A stretch of DNA of 64,000 nt. It comes from Microbacterium foliorum (GTDB taxonomy: Bacteria; Actinomycetota; Actinomycetes; Actinomycetales; Microbacteriaceae). The translations under genes were made by a program, and so were the position numbers. Shown here one piece after another: positions 24,371-32,858 of the stretch; positions within the stretch are counted from its first letter, which is position 1; every line of letters starts with the position of its first letter. The stretch spans positions 3,100,001 through 3,164,000 of the forward strand of contig NZ_CP041040.1 of assembly GCF_006385575.1 (NCBI RefSeq), written 5' to 3'. Under the pieces are notes generated by a model. That model searched no databases. It was not told where the DNA came from and worked only from the letters and a program-made list of their open reading frames with translations.

Positions 24371-24952
24371 CTAGCGCTCTCTGATCGCGATCCCCGGATA
24401 CTCGACGATGAGCCCCGAGAGGTCGTACCGCAGATCGCACGCGAAATCGAAAGTCGATGACTCGTAGTGGAACAGGATCTGCTCGCGGTCTGCCTCGATC
24501 AACGTGTAGCGCTGTTCGAGACGTTGCACGCGGAGATCGTCAGCACGGACGAACGCTGCCGGCACATCGACGCCGACTCCCTCGGTGAAGTCGAGACGGT
24601 GGAGAGGAAGCGTGTTCGTCACCGCCGACGACTCGAAATCGACGTCACAGCATCCGTCGAGATCGGGTCGCTGCTCACCGTTCGCCGTCCACCTTCCCTC
24701 CGGGTCGCGGGTCAGGGTCAGCTTGCCTTCCCCCGCGGACGTCAGATTCGAGGCACGCACGGCGACGGTTCTCCACAGCCGGTCCACCGTCACGTCGTAG
24801 CCGACCGACCACAGTGCGGCGGACTCGGATGCGGTGGTGTGTCCGGACAGTCGATGGCCGGTATCCGGATCCTCGAAGAAGGCGACCTCGAAACCGGTTC
24901 TCGCTCCGGTGTGCGTCCAGCTCGCCCCCGCCGGTGGTGTTTTCAGCCTCAT
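24371..24952 (-). CDS. Putative glycolipid-binding domain protein (DUF1089 type)
   Basis: The 193-residue protein fits the putative glycolipid-binding family: HRLSGHTTASESAALWSVGYDVTVDRLWRT, then GRWTANGEQRPDLDGCCDVDFESSAVTNTLPLHRL, and the ending QRYTLIEADREQILFHYESSTFDFACDLRYDLSGLIVEYPG. The family typically reads D-G-x-x-D-x-D-L-x-x-x-P-x-T-N-x-L-P-x-R-R-L, as here. There is no signal peptide or membrane segment. The biochemical role of the family is weakly established. It is a single gene between convergent and divergent neighbours. Confidence 0.78.
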   Translation of the reverse strand: MRLKTPPAGASWTHTGARTGFEVAFFEDPDTGHRLSGHTTASESAALWSVGYDVTVDRLWRTVAVRASNLTSAGEGKLTLTRDPEGRWTANGEQRPDLDGCCDVDFESSAVTNTLPLHRLDFTEGVGVDVPAAFVRADDLRVQRLEQRYTLIEADREQILFHYESSTFDFACDLRYDLSGLIVEYPGIAIRER

Positions 24953-25120
24953 GAGCGGAACCTATCAATTCCGGGATCCGCCGCGGCAGGGCAACTGCGT
25001 GGATGCGTCTCAGAGGCTGCGCAAGATCCACATCGCTGAGGCGCAAGGTCTCTGCAACCTCGGGTGGATCGTCACCGACCCCGTCGATAGTGTCGTGTGC
25101 AAAGAGCGAGGAGTGTCATC

Positions 25121-25630
25121 GTGTCTCAGACTTCGAGGTCGGAAGCACCATTGCAGGCGTCCTCTCTGCCCGGAGTCGAGATCATCGCTCGCGTTCGGCG
25201 TCTGCTCGTGGTCGCTCTCGCCGCTGCCGCGGGTTACTCCATCTTCATGACGAGCAACAAGGGCCACTGCCCAGGAGGCGTCGCCGCGGACGGCAGCTTC
25301 GTGGGCGCCTCCGGGAACGCGACGGACACCGCACCGACGTGCGTGACCCTCTCTCTGCAACCCAGCGCGTTGGTATTCGTCGCGATCGCCGTGATCGCTT
25401 TCGCGGCGATCACCCTGGTGCTCCGCCGTGCAGCAGACATCCCCTCAGCCCTCCGGTACCTCGACAGGGCTGCCGCCGCCATCGCGATCCTGGCGGTCAC
25501 ATCCGTCGTGATCAGCCAGATCTGGTTCGTGATGATCCCGATCACCGACTGGGACGGAACAGGCACGTTCTTCTACCCCTTCCCCTTCGGATCAGTGGAC
25601 CTCACAACCGAACCGATGTCGGCGGGCTAG
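25121..25630 (+). CDS. Hypothetical three-helix membrane protein
   Basis: I do not recognise a family. The 169-residue product has hydrophobic segments at about 27-43, 83-101 and 117-139. Between the first two lies a polar loop with two Cys residues (Cys50 in NKGHC and Cys74 in APTC), which could form a disulphide outside the membrane. The C-terminal tail is Phe/Tyr/Pro-rich (GTGTFFYPFPFGSVDL). The GTG at 25121 was chosen for the GCGAGGAG site seven bases upstream; a GTG at 25097 lacks one. No operon partner is evident. Confidence 0.65.
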   Translation: MSQTSRSEAPLQASSLPGVEIIARVRRLLVVALAAAAGYSIFMTSNKGHCPGGVAADGSFVGASGNATDTAPTCVTLSLQPSALVFVAIAVIAFAAITLVLRRAADIPSALRYLDRAAAAIAILAVTSVVISQIWFVMIPITDWDGTGTFFYPFPFGSVDLTTEPMSAG

Positions 25631-25764
25631 GCCCGGATGTCAGCAGCAGAGGAACAGCGTCGGGGTCACGATGAGTTGTGTCGCTTGAGCACCAGCCGCA
25701 CCGACGCGCGCCCGCCTGGCTGGCTGGCCTCCCGAGGTTGAAGCCGGTCTGTCAGTATGGCGTC

Positions 25765-26448
25765 ATGTCCGGCACCTACAAGCTCGCCCCTGTACTCGTG
25801 GCACTCGCCGTGACGGCTGCCGCGCTGGCCGGGTGCACCGCGACAGCACCAGCGGCAGTGCAGACGCCCAAGGCACCCGTTGCCACGGCTGTCGCTGAGC
25901 CGACTGCCGAGGCTCCGCCGACGGAATCTACCGAGCCGGAAACCTGCTCCGGCATGTCTCAGGTCTACGGCGACGGCGGTGGTTTGTATTGGGAGAGGCA
26001 GGGGATTCTCCGGGATCTAGGCGCACGTGAGTTCGCGCGGGGCGAGGTGACAGTCGATGAGGACGGCACTCCCGTGACCTATACCGTTGAACCTGGCGAC
26101 GTCGAGGCTGTGATCGCTGAACGGCTCTGCGCGTGGCCTACCCTCGGCGAGATGAACCACGTGCGCGTGATCCAGCCCGGGCAGGTGCTCTGGCTCACCC
26201 CCAACCCCGACCTTCCCTGGGTGCCGTACTACAGCCCTGGTGACGCGCCCGCTGGGTTTCAGCAGATTCCGTATCAGCAAGCAATCGAGTCCGCGGGCAG
26301 GGCAGTTGACGCCGGTGACGTGGACACCGTACGGGCAATTTGGAACGACACCCTCAAGGGCATGTTCCTGAACCAGGAGACCATCGACGTGGTCCAAAAG
26401 GTGGTCGACTCCGGTGACCTCGGCGCGCTTCGCCAGCTCTTCTCCTGA
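25765..26448 (+). CDS. Predicted lipoprotein with LysM-like region
   Basis: The 227-residue product has a lipoprotein signal: positive start, hydrophobic APVLVALAVTAAALAGC and Cys24 as the lipidation site. A Pro/Glu/Thr-rich linker follows to about residue 65. The segment VTYTVEPGDVEAVIAERLC ... MNHVRVIQPGQVLWLTP resembles a LysM peptidoglycan-binding module. The C-terminal part is helical and resembles neither an enzyme nor a solute-binding protein. It would be anchored on the outer face of the membrane. Codon use is a little less GC-rich than in neighbours (TTTGTATTGGG near 25985). Confidence 0.65.
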   Translation: MSGTYKLAPVLVALAVTAAALAGCTATAPAAVQTPKAPVATAVAEPTAEAPPTESTEPETCSGMSQVYGDGGGLYWERQGILRDLGAREFARGEVTVDEDGTPVTYTVEPGDVEAVIAERLCAWPTLGEMNHVRVIQPGQVLWLTPNPDLPWVPYYSPGDAPAGFQQIPYQQAIESAGRAVDAGDVDTVRAIWNDTLKGMFLNQETIDVVQKVVDSGDLGALRQLFS

Positions 26449-26530
26449 CGCTGGCTCCGGGGCGGCACGCTTCGGATGGCGGACGGCTAAGCGTTGGGTT
26501 GACCCGCCCGTCAGCTGGCAGTATGGGGCC

Positions 26531-26878
26531 GTGCGGATCGTCGGCAGTGCCTTCCTGGCCATCGCAGCGACGCTCATCGGACTCTTCGGAAATCTCATAC
26601 TCGGCGCAGCCGGCCTCAGCTTGGCGGGTCCGGGCCTCACGGTCATCGAGTACTCGGATTCGGATGACACCGAGCGGGCGATCGGTATCGGGATGGGCGT
26701 CATCGCGCTTGTGGTCTGGCTCGTGCTGCTGCTGTCTGCCGTGTTCGTGGGGTTGAGCGGCGACCGCCCGACGCGCGAGCGGCGTGCCACGGTATGGAGC
26801 GTCGTGGGGCTCAGCATGGTGCTCGTGCTGGGGATGCTGATCGCCGTGCTGGCTACGCCGCCTCCCCTGTACCAGTAA
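26531..26878 (+). CDS. Hypothetical three-helix small membrane protein
   Basis: The 115-residue product from GTG 26531 has hydrophobic segments at about 4-34, 51-74 and 89-108, with an acidic stretch YSDSDDTER between the first two and basic SGDRPTRERR between the last two. I recognise no family. The 3' end overlaps the convergent EamA gene by 26 bases. It follows the lipoprotein gene by 82 bases and might be co-transcribed with it. Confidence 0.6.
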   Translation: MRIVGSAFLAIAATLIGLFGNLILGAAGLSLAGPGLTVIEYSDSDDTERAIGIGMGVIALVVWLVLLLSAVFVGLSGDRPTRERRATVWSVVGLSMVLVLGMLIAVLATPPPLYQ

Positions 26879-27797
26879 CCGCTGCCAGCGTGGCTTCGGA
26901 GGCGCGTGCGCTGTTGGTCGGTGCGAGGGCAAGGATGAGCAGTACCGCTGCGATGACGATGAGTCCTATCCAGCCGAGCATGGGGAGGCGTTCGCCGACG
27001 ATGAGGACGGCGAGAACAGTGGCGATCGCAGGTTCGGTGAGCGTGACGGTGGTGGCGGTACTGGCCGGCACCTTGGTGAGGCCGTATCCGAACAGGAGGT
27101 ATCCCAGGAACATGGGCACGAGCGCCATGTAGGCGCCGACGGCGATGTTGCCTGGCGAGGTCAGTAGCGGGGCACCGGTGAGGACGAGAACCGGCATGAG
27201 GAGAAGACCGCCGCCGCCGAAGACGGCACCCATGGATGCGCCCCGGCCGATGCCGTCGGAGATCAGACGATGTGATGCCCAGGAGTATGTGGAATAGGTG
27301 GCACCGGCGACAAGGCCGAGGGCGATCCCGAGGAACGTGTGCGTGGTGGAGCTGGCTTGCCCGTCGATCTTGGAGACACAGAGGAGTGTGCTGCCCAGCA
27401 CTCCCAGGGCGGCCGCCAGCATCCACCAACGGCTCAGAGGTCGTTTGTCGATGAGTCGCTCCAGCATGCCGGAGGCGAGTGGGGCCGATGCGAGAGACAC
27501 GACGGACCCCACGGCGACGCCGGCGGTGTGCATGGAGCTGTAGAAGGCGAGGGGGTAGATCGCGACCGCGATCGCGCCGACGATGACGGTGCGTTTCTGG
27601 AGCAGGAGCGCCTCCCGACTCGCGCGGAGCGCGGGGATGGCGATCACGGCTTGCAGGAGTCCTCCGATGCCGAGTGCTGCCGCCCCGATCGCGAGGGGGC
27701 CGACATCGGGCGCGAACGTAGCCGCGGTGCCCGTCGTACCCCACAGAAGCGACGTGACCGTGATGGCTGCGAGCCCTGCGAGACGCCCGCTGTTCAT
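26853..27797 (-). CDS. EamA/DMT superfamily transporter
   Basis: The 314-residue protein has ten predicted hydrophobic segments in two EamA repeats: one from LAAITVTSLLWGTTGTAATF to about 140, the second from HTFLGIALGLVAGATYSTYSWAS onward, ending TEPAIATVLAVLIVGERLPMLGWIGLIVI, a clear EamA signature. DMT members export or import small metabolites and drugs. It is translationally coupled to the TetR gene upstream (four-base overlap) and so is presumably the target of that repressor. The cargo is unknown. Confidence 0.88.
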   Translation of the reverse strand: MNSGRLAGLAAITVTSLLWGTTGTAATFAPDVGPLAIGAAALGIGGLLQAVIAIPALRASREALLLQKRTVIVGAIAVAIYPLAFYSSMHTAGVAVGSVVSLASAPLASGMLERLIDKRPLSRWWMLAAALGVLGSTLLCVSKIDGQASSTTHTFLGIALGLVAGATYSTYSWASHRLISDGIGRGASMGAVFGGGGLLLMPVLVLTGAPLLTSPGNIAVGAYMALVPMFLGYLLFGYGLTKVPASTATTVTLTEPAIATVLAVLIVGERLPMLGWIGLIVIAAVLLILALAPTNSARASEATLAAVTGTGEAA

Positions 27798-28369
27798 AGG
27801 TCGTCGATCAGCCCCGCGGCGAGCTGCTTCGCCTGTTCCAGCCTGCGAGACGTGCCTTCGAGCCCTGCACGTGTCATCGCACCTTCGAGAAGGAAGGAAC
27901 AGTGCTCAGCCAGACGCGCAGCATCGTCAGGTGTGGTCACACGGCGCAGTTGAGCGAGGAGGATCTGCTCCACCTGTTCTTTGTGACCTCGCACCGAGTC
28001 CCGCCCGGGCGAGTTCACAGGGAGTTCGGCTGCGGCGTTGAGGAGCCCGCATCCGCGGAAACCGTGCTCGTATCCGAGGTCGGCGTGATCGATGTAGGCG
28101 TCGAAGACGGCCAAGACGGCTGCCTTCGGGTCCGGCGAATCGCCGACCCGGTGCGCGTACAGACCCAGCCACTCCTGGTGGCGTGCCTCGATGTAGGCGA
28201 GCATCAGCTCGTCTTTCGACGAGAAGTTGTTGTAGAGACTCATCCGCGCCACGCCCGCTGCGGCGGTGATCGCGTTGATTCCCGTGGCGGCGATTCCGTC
28301 GGCATAGAACAGGCGAGCGGCCGCGTGCAGCAACCGCGTCCGCGCTGTGGCGTCCTCTGACACCGTCAT
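27794..28369 (-). CDS. TetR family transcriptional regulator
   Basis: The HTH lies at about residues 9-53 (RLLHAAARLFYADGIAATGINAITAAAGVARMSLYNNFSSKDELMLAYI). The C-terminal ligand domain contains GYEHGFRGCGLLNAAAELP, as in YxaF/LmrA-like regulators. The ATG at 28369 was chosen because GGAAGG lies six bases before it; that site directly abuts the alternative ATG at 28375. A near-perfect palindrome at 28381-28406 upstream of the start is the likely autoregulatory operator. It controls the overlapping EamA gene. Confidence 0.9.
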   Translation of the reverse strand: MTVSEDATARTRLLHAAARLFYADGIAATGINAITAAAGVARMSLYNNFSSKDELMLAYIEARHQEWLGLYAHRVGDSPDPKAAVLAVFDAYIDHADLGYEHGFRGCGLLNAAAELPVNSPGRDSVRGHKEQVEQILLAQLRRVTTPDDAARLAEHCSFLLEGAMTRAGLEGTSRRLEQAKQLAAGLIDDL

Positions 28370-28380
28370 GGTCATCCTTC

Positions 28381-28406
28381 CACTAGGTAGATCAGTCTAC
28401 CTAGTG
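28381..28406. promoter_or_regulatory. TetR-type operator, 26-bp palindrome
   Basis: Perfect 11-base arms CACTAGGTAGA and TCTACCTAGTG flank the spacer TCAG. It lies 12 bases upstream of the TetR start codon, the usual place for an autoregulated TetR/efflux operon. Next to this high-GC DNA its AT-rich symmetry stands out. Confidence 0.85.
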
Positions 28407-28456
28407 GAAGCGGGCATCACCATCGCACTGCTTCCGCACCACGATGCTCGCTCGTC

Positions 28457-29923
28457 TCAGAGCAGCGCCCGCGCCGACGCATACGCATCGGCGACGTCGC
28501 GGCTGGGTCGGTCGTAGACTCGCACGATCCCGGCATCCCCCTCGTGCCTCGTCCACCCTGGGTCGCCCGTGGTGACGAACGCGACGGCAGCGCCGTGCAC
28601 CTCGTCGGCGAGTTCCTGCGGCGGATTCGGGCCGGCCAGCGGCTCCATCGCCGGGGCGTCGAGGCAGTCGAAGAAGAACGGCACGTCGAGGCAGTGCTCG
28701 GCGAAGCCGAAGTGACCGGACGGCCACGAGAACCGGTAGAGCCAGGTGGGCGCGTCGCCACGGTCGGCCGCGATGCGGGGAACCGAGGCGCGGAACATCC
28801 GGTCGGTGACCACACGCCCTGCGAGACGAGCCTTGCCGAGACGCGCGACGTCGGCGTTCGCGTCGAGGTATTCCGCGCGGGTGCTCCCCCGCAGCCCGAG
28901 CCTGCTCAGGAGCATGCCCTTTGGCACCCAGCGCAGGGCCTTCCCCGCGGCACCCTCGAACGCCATCGTGAACTCGTCGTCCGCGGCTCCGATCACGAGT
29001 GGCTTGTCGGCACCGACACCGGCACGCAGCGACTCACGGGTCGACCGCGGCAGCAGGTCTCCGTCGATCGTCGGGCCCAGCGGAAGCCCTTCGTCGATCA
29101 TCGTCGCCATCGACGACGGACCGAGCTGGGTCGCCTTCTTCTGCAGAGTGAGCAGACGATCCTCGCTCACCGTCGACAGACCGGCCACGGTCGGAGCCAC
29201 TCCCGCCGAGGCGGCGAGCGCCCGCCCGAACTTCTCGGCCCGAGATTCCGCGACATCGCCGAGAGCCCCAGAGATCGCGTAGACGCCGTGGAACAGGTGC
29301 TGCGCCTTCTCCATCCCGAGCAGGGTGAGCACCGCTCCGCCTCCCGCGGACTGCCCGGCGATGATCACGCGACCGGGGTCTCCGCCGAACGCGGCGATGT
29401 TCTGCTGCACCCATTCGAGCGCCAGCATCCAGTCGCGCACGCCGCGGTTCGACGGCGCATCCTCGATCCAGCCGAACCCGTCGAAACCGAGCCGGTACGA
29501 GATCGACACGGTGACGACGCCGTCGCGGTTGAAGTTGCGGCCGTCGTACCAGGGGCTCGCCGGGGAGCCGGCGAAGTAGCCGCCGCCATGGATCCAGACG
29601 AGCACGGGCAGAGCGGATGCCGTGAGGCCGGGCGTGAAGACGTTGACGTTCAACGTCGAGTCGCCCTCGACGCTCGGCTCGGGGATCAGCGTGACACCGG
29701 GGTCGCCCCGCTGCGCGGTCGCCGCGAACTCGAGCGCGTCGCGCACTCCGTCCCACGGCGCCTTCGGCATCGGCGCCTGGAAGCGCAGGTCACCGATCGG
29801 CGCCTCAGCGAACGGGATGCCGAGAAAGGCCGCCGATCGCGGCGCCCCTCGCCCTCCCGTGGTCGGGCGCCACCGCCCTCGAACCCGGCCTGCGGCGGTC
29901 TGCACCTCGACGTACTCGGTCAT
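28457..29923 (-). CDS. Type B carboxylesterase
   Basis: The 488-residue alpha/beta hydrolase hydrolyses carboxylic esters. The oxyanion-hole motif HGGGY is at about 112-116, the nucleophile elbow GQSAGGG gives Ser192, and the partner acid and His regions are GAADDEFTMAFEG and WPSGHFGFAEHCLDVPF. GIPFAEAPIGDLRF near the N-terminus is typical of the PnbA/type B class. The ATG at 29923 was chosen to match the family start (VEVQTAAGRVRG). No secretion signal is seen. It is monocistronic, and the substrate is open. Confidence 0.9.
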   Translation of the reverse strand: MTEYVEVQTAAGRVRGRWRPTTGGRGAPRSAAFLGIPFAEAPIGDLRFQAPMPKAPWDGVRDALEFAATAQRGDPGVTLIPEPSVEGDSTLNVNVFTPGLTASALPVLVWIHGGGYFAGSPASPWYDGRNFNRDGVVTVSISYRLGFDGFGWIEDAPSNRGVRDWMLALEWVQQNIAAFGGDPGRVIIAGQSAGGGAVLTLLGMEKAQHLFHGVYAISGALGDVAESRAEKFGRALAASAGVAPTVAGLSTVSEDRLLTLQKKATQLGPSSMATMIDEGLPLGPTIDGDLLPRSTRESLRAGVGADKPLVIGAADDEFTMAFEGAAGKALRWVPKGMLLSRLGLRGSTRAEYLDANADVARLGKARLAGRVVTDRMFRASVPRIAADRGDAPTWLYRFSWPSGHFGFAEHCLDVPFFFDCLDAPAMEPLAGPNPPQELADEVHGAAVAFVTTGDPGWTRHEGDAGIVRVYDRPSRDVADAYASARALL

Positions 29924-30045
29924 GGCTCTCACACTCTCACGCCGAGGCATTTTCCTGCCGACACTACGGCGCGGGCCGCGCAGTGACGACGATCCTCGGC
30001 TCCACGTATCCGGCCTGCTGCAGCTCGTCGCCTAGTGTCGAGGTC

Positions 30046-30591
30046 ATGGCCCACCCCCGCGTCTACTTCTCTGCTCTCAAGAGCGAGGCCGAGTTCCTCG
30101 CCGACTACGACCCATCGCTCGCGACGTGGGCCGACCAGGACGGATCGACGCTGCTCATGCGAGCGCTGCGCAACGGCGATCCCGCCAGCCGGGTCGCGAT
30201 CGTCACGCGACTGCTCGACGACGGTGCCGACGCCAGCGCCGCGACCGCGAGTCATGTGAATGCGTTGCATGTACTGCTGAGCGCGACGGCCCACGACTTC
30301 AGTGCCGAGGCGCCTCTGCTCGCCCGCCTGCTCGATGAAGGCGCCGACATCAACGCTGACAGCGGCAGCCGATGGGGCACGCCACTGCAGACACTCAGTC
30401 GCACTTTCAAGTTCTCTGACGAGGCTCTCGCTCCGTTCTACGACGTCTTGTTTGCGCGCCCCGATCTCGACGTGACCACCGCGAGCAGTGTGGGACGCAG
30501 CGTCACCGAGAGCGCCCAGGCCGCCATCAGGCGCCGCGCCGACCTCCTGGCGCGCTGCCACGCGCACACGAACCAGCACGGACCGCACTGA
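30046..30591 (+). CDS. Ankyrin repeat protein
   Basis: The 181-residue protein contains two to three ankyrin-like repeats: DGSTLLMRALRNGDPASRVAIVTRLLDDGADASAATA, then VNALHVLLSATAHDFSAEAPLLARLLDEGADINADSG, then GTPLQTLSRTFKFSDEALAPFYDVLFARPDLDVTTASSVG. It lacks a signal and is probably a cytoplasmic protein-binding module. The ATG at 30046 follows a GTCGAGGTC site. It is not in an operon with its neighbours. Confidence 0.75.
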   Translation: MAHPRVYFSALKSEAEFLADYDPSLATWADQDGSTLLMRALRNGDPASRVAIVTRLLDDGADASAATASHVNALHVLLSATAHDFSAEAPLLARLLDEGADINADSGSRWGTPLQTLSRTFKFSDEALAPFYDVLFARPDLDVTTASSVGRSVTESAQAAIRRRADLLARCHAHTNQHGPH

Positions 30592-30609
30592 CGGAAGCTC
30601 CGCAGCGGA

Positions 30610-30768
30610 TCACCAGTCGGAATTCTCGCGCAGACACCGCTCGTTCTCGCGAACGAACAGCTCGTTCCCCGACCCGGCACCCGCCTTCACGAGGATCTGA
30701 TTCCCGATGCGCGTGAGGTCTGAAGCTCCTTCGAGGTCGTCAGCCAGACGGGGTCCGATCACGCACAT
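30610..30768 (-). CDS. Hypothetical 52-residue protein downstream of DNA methyltransferase
   Basis: A short frame begins with ATG five bases after the methyltransferase stop on the same strand. The product starts MCVIGPRLADDLEGASDLTRIG and ends ERCLRENSDW; it is acidic and soluble with no recognised domain. Tight spacing and a non-repetitive, codon-biased sequence speak for a real gene. I see no strong ribosome binding site, so it may depend on translational coupling. Confidence 0.45.
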   Translation of the reverse strand: MCVIGPRLADDLEGASDLTRIGNQILVKAGAGSGNELFVRENERCLRENSDW

Positions 30769-30773
30769 GAGCA

Positions 30774-31763
30774 CTACGCCCCGACGCGCGAGACCACGGC
30801 GTGCGGCATCCGCTCGGTCATGACGCGCACCGCCTCGGGGTTGTCGTCGACGAGCACGGCATCGCGCCCGAGCGCCGAGGCCACGGCCCCCGTCGTGCCG
30901 CTGCCGGCGAAGAGGTCGAGCACCCGGTCGCCCGGGCGGCTGGATGCCCTGACGATGCGTCGCAGGATGCCCTCGGGCTTCTGCGTGGGGTATCCGGTCT
31001 TCTCGCGGCCGGTCGTCGGCACGATCGTGTGCCACCACACGTCGGTGGGCAGCTTGCCGCGGGCGGCCTTCTCAGGTGTGACGAGACCCGGCGCCATGTA
31101 GGGCTCACGGTCGATGTCGTCGGCGTTGAACACGTACTCGCGCGGGTTCTTGACGTACACGAGGATCGTGTCGTGCTTGGTGGGCCAGCGGCGGCGCGAC
31201 TTCGCGCCGTAGTCGTAGGCCCAGATGAGCTCGTTGAGGAAGCAGTCGCGCCCGAACACCGCGTCGAGCATGACCTTGGCGTAGTGCGCCTCGCGGTAGT
31301 CGAGGTGCAGATAGAGGGTGCCGTCGTCGGCGAGCAGCCGCCACGCCTCCTCGAGCCGCGGCATCAGAAAGGCGCCGTAGTCGTCGAAGCGGTCGTCGTA
31401 GGTGCGCAGCATGCCGCGCACCCGCTCATACGCGTGGCCGTGGAACCCGTGCCGCACCTCGGCACCCGGGGGCGCCGGTTCGGTATTCAGCAGGATCGGG
31501 TCGGCTGCGGCATCCGACCCGCGGGAATCCGGGGGCGCGACCCCGACCGCGTCGGGTTCATGCTGAGTTGTGAACGTGCGGCGGGCAGTGACCACCTGCC
31601 GCTCCTGCGTCCGCCCCGTGTTGAACGGCGGATCGAGGTAGACGAGCGTGAAAGACGCCGACGGCAGAGTCGCCGTGACCGCCAGGTTGTCGCCCTGGAT
31701 GATCGAGACGTCACCGCGGACGACGGGAGCGACAGACCCCGGGTCAGGCGACGGGTCAGTCAC
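30774..31763 (-). CDS. Site-specific DNA methyltransferase, beta-class type (N6-A/N4-C)
   Basis: The 329-residue protein has the catalytic motif DPPFNTG at 44-50 before the AdoMet motif DLFAGSGTTG at 283-292, the order of beta-class amino-methyltransferases. It also has YPTQKPEGILRRI at 258-270, common to the type III Mod and CcrM-like families. It would methylate adenine N6 or cytosine N4 in a short target. The GTG at 31763 overlaps the lipoate ligase stop as GTGA. No restriction subunit lies nearby, so it is either an orphan methylase or a housekeeping epigenetic enzyme. The target site cannot be read from the sequence. Confidence 0.85.
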   Translation of the reverse strand: MTDPSPDPGSVAPVVRGDVSIIQGDNLAVTATLPSASFTLVYLDPPFNTGRTQERQVVTARRTFTTQHEPDAVGVAPPDSRGSDAAADPILLNTEPAPPGAEVRHGFHGHAYERVRGMLRTYDDRFDDYGAFLMPRLEEAWRLLADDGTLYLHLDYREAHYAKVMLDAVFGRDCFLNELIWAYDYGAKSRRRWPTKHDTILVYVKNPREYVFNADDIDREPYMAPGLVTPEKAARGKLPTDVWWHTIVPTTGREKTGYPTQKPEGILRRIVRASSRPGDRVLDLFAGSGTTGAVASALGRDAVLVDDNPEAVRVMTERMPHAVVSRVGA

Positions 31764-32809
31764 GGAACCCGATGCAGCCACGTGTCCGTGGCGAACTTCG
31801 ACTCGACCAGCGCCTCGGCATCCGCGTACTCGTCGGCACTGATCGCGCCGTCTTCCGCCGACGTGAGCGAGCGGAACGTGTCTTTGAAGCGCTCGATGAT
31901 CTCGGCCCGCGCGAGGCCGGTCTGGCTGCGCAGCGGATCGACCCGCTTCGCCGCCGAGGTGGTTCCCTTGTCGCTGAGCTTCTCGCGCCCGATGCGCAGC
32001 ACCTCGGTCATCATCTGACCGTCGATGTCGTACGAGAGGGTCGCGTGGTGCAGCACTCCCCCGTTGGCGAGGCGCTTCTGCGCAGCTCCGCCGATCTTGC
32101 CCGACGAGCTGGCGATGTCGTTGAGCGGCTGGTAGATCGCGTCGATGCCGAGCGAGCGCAGCGCCTGCAGCACCCAGTCGTCGAGAAAGGCATAGGAGTC
32201 GGCGAAGGTCATGCCCTGCACGAGCGACGCCGGCACGTAGAGCGAGTACGTGATGATCTGCCCCGCGGCCATGAGCATCGCCCCGCCGCCCGAGATGCGG
32301 CGCACGACGTCGAAGCCGTGCCGGGCAGCACCCTCGGGGTCTACCTCGTTGCGGTACGACTGGAACGATCCGATGACGACGGCCGACTGGTCCCACTCCC
32401 AGATGCGCAGGGTCGGGCGGCGCCGCCCCTCACCGACCCGAGAGGTGAGCACCTCGTCGAGCGCGAGGTTCATGCGCGGCGAGACCGCCTTCTCGTGCAC
32501 GATCTCCCAGTCGAAGTCATTCCACCCGGGAGCCGTGACGAGTGCGCGACGCACGGCGGTGCCGACGGCTTCGGGAGTGAACCCGAGCAGCTGTGCCCCC
32601 TCGGGCAGAGCCCCGCGCACTGCTGCGGCGATCGCCGTGGCATCCGTCTCGACCGGCAGACCGGTGACCCCCTCGTTGATGTCGTCGAGTGCCGTGTCGG
32701 GTTCGAGGAAGAAGTCGCCGGCGAGCCGGAATCGGGCGATCCTGCCGTCTTCGACTTCGAGGTCGACGACGACGAGCTTTCCTCCTGGAACCTTGAATTC
32801 ACCGTGCAC
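31760..32809 (-). CDS. Lipoate-protein ligase with N-terminal accessory domain
   Basis: The enzyme attaches lipoate to lipoyl domains of 2-oxoacid dehydrogenases. The first 95 or so residues (EFKVPGGKLVVVDLEVEDGRIARFRLAGDFFLEP) resemble the accessory domain that is C-terminal in E. coli LplA, so domain order is reversed here. The catalytic part has MNLALDEVL, VVRRISGGGAML, LNDIASSSGKIGGAAQKR with the likely active-site Lys, and HHATLSYDID. The usual H-D after the GGGAV loop is replaced (MLMAAGQ). The start is GTG at 32809, and the length is 349. It is translationally coupled to the DNA methyltransferase, which has no obvious metabolic link. Confidence 0.85.
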   Translation of the reverse strand: MHGEFKVPGGKLVVVDLEVEDGRIARFRLAGDFFLEPDTALDDINEGVTGLPVETDATAIAAAVRGALPEGAQLLGFTPEAVGTAVRRALVTAPGWNDFDWEIVHEKAVSPRMNLALDEVLTSRVGEGRRRPTLRIWEWDQSAVVIGSFQSYRNEVDPEGAARHGFDVVRRISGGGAMLMAAGQIITYSLYVPASLVQGMTFADSYAFLDDWVLQALRSLGIDAIYQPLNDIASSSGKIGGAAQKRLANGGVLHHATLSYDIDGQMMTEVLRIGREKLSDKGTTSAAKRVDPLRSQTGLARAEIIERFKDTFRSLTSAEDGAISADEYADAEALVESKFATDTWLHRVP

Positions 32810-32858
32810 GTTTACAGCTTAAGGCGAGGCCGTCGCCCAGGCGCGGTGCGGCGCGGAT

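Noticed and set aside
30774..32396. 540-codon frame for the DNA methyltransferase
   Set aside because: The first 210 codons lie over the lipoate ligase gene in another frame and are Arg-rich; the GTG at 31763 gives a clean domain start.
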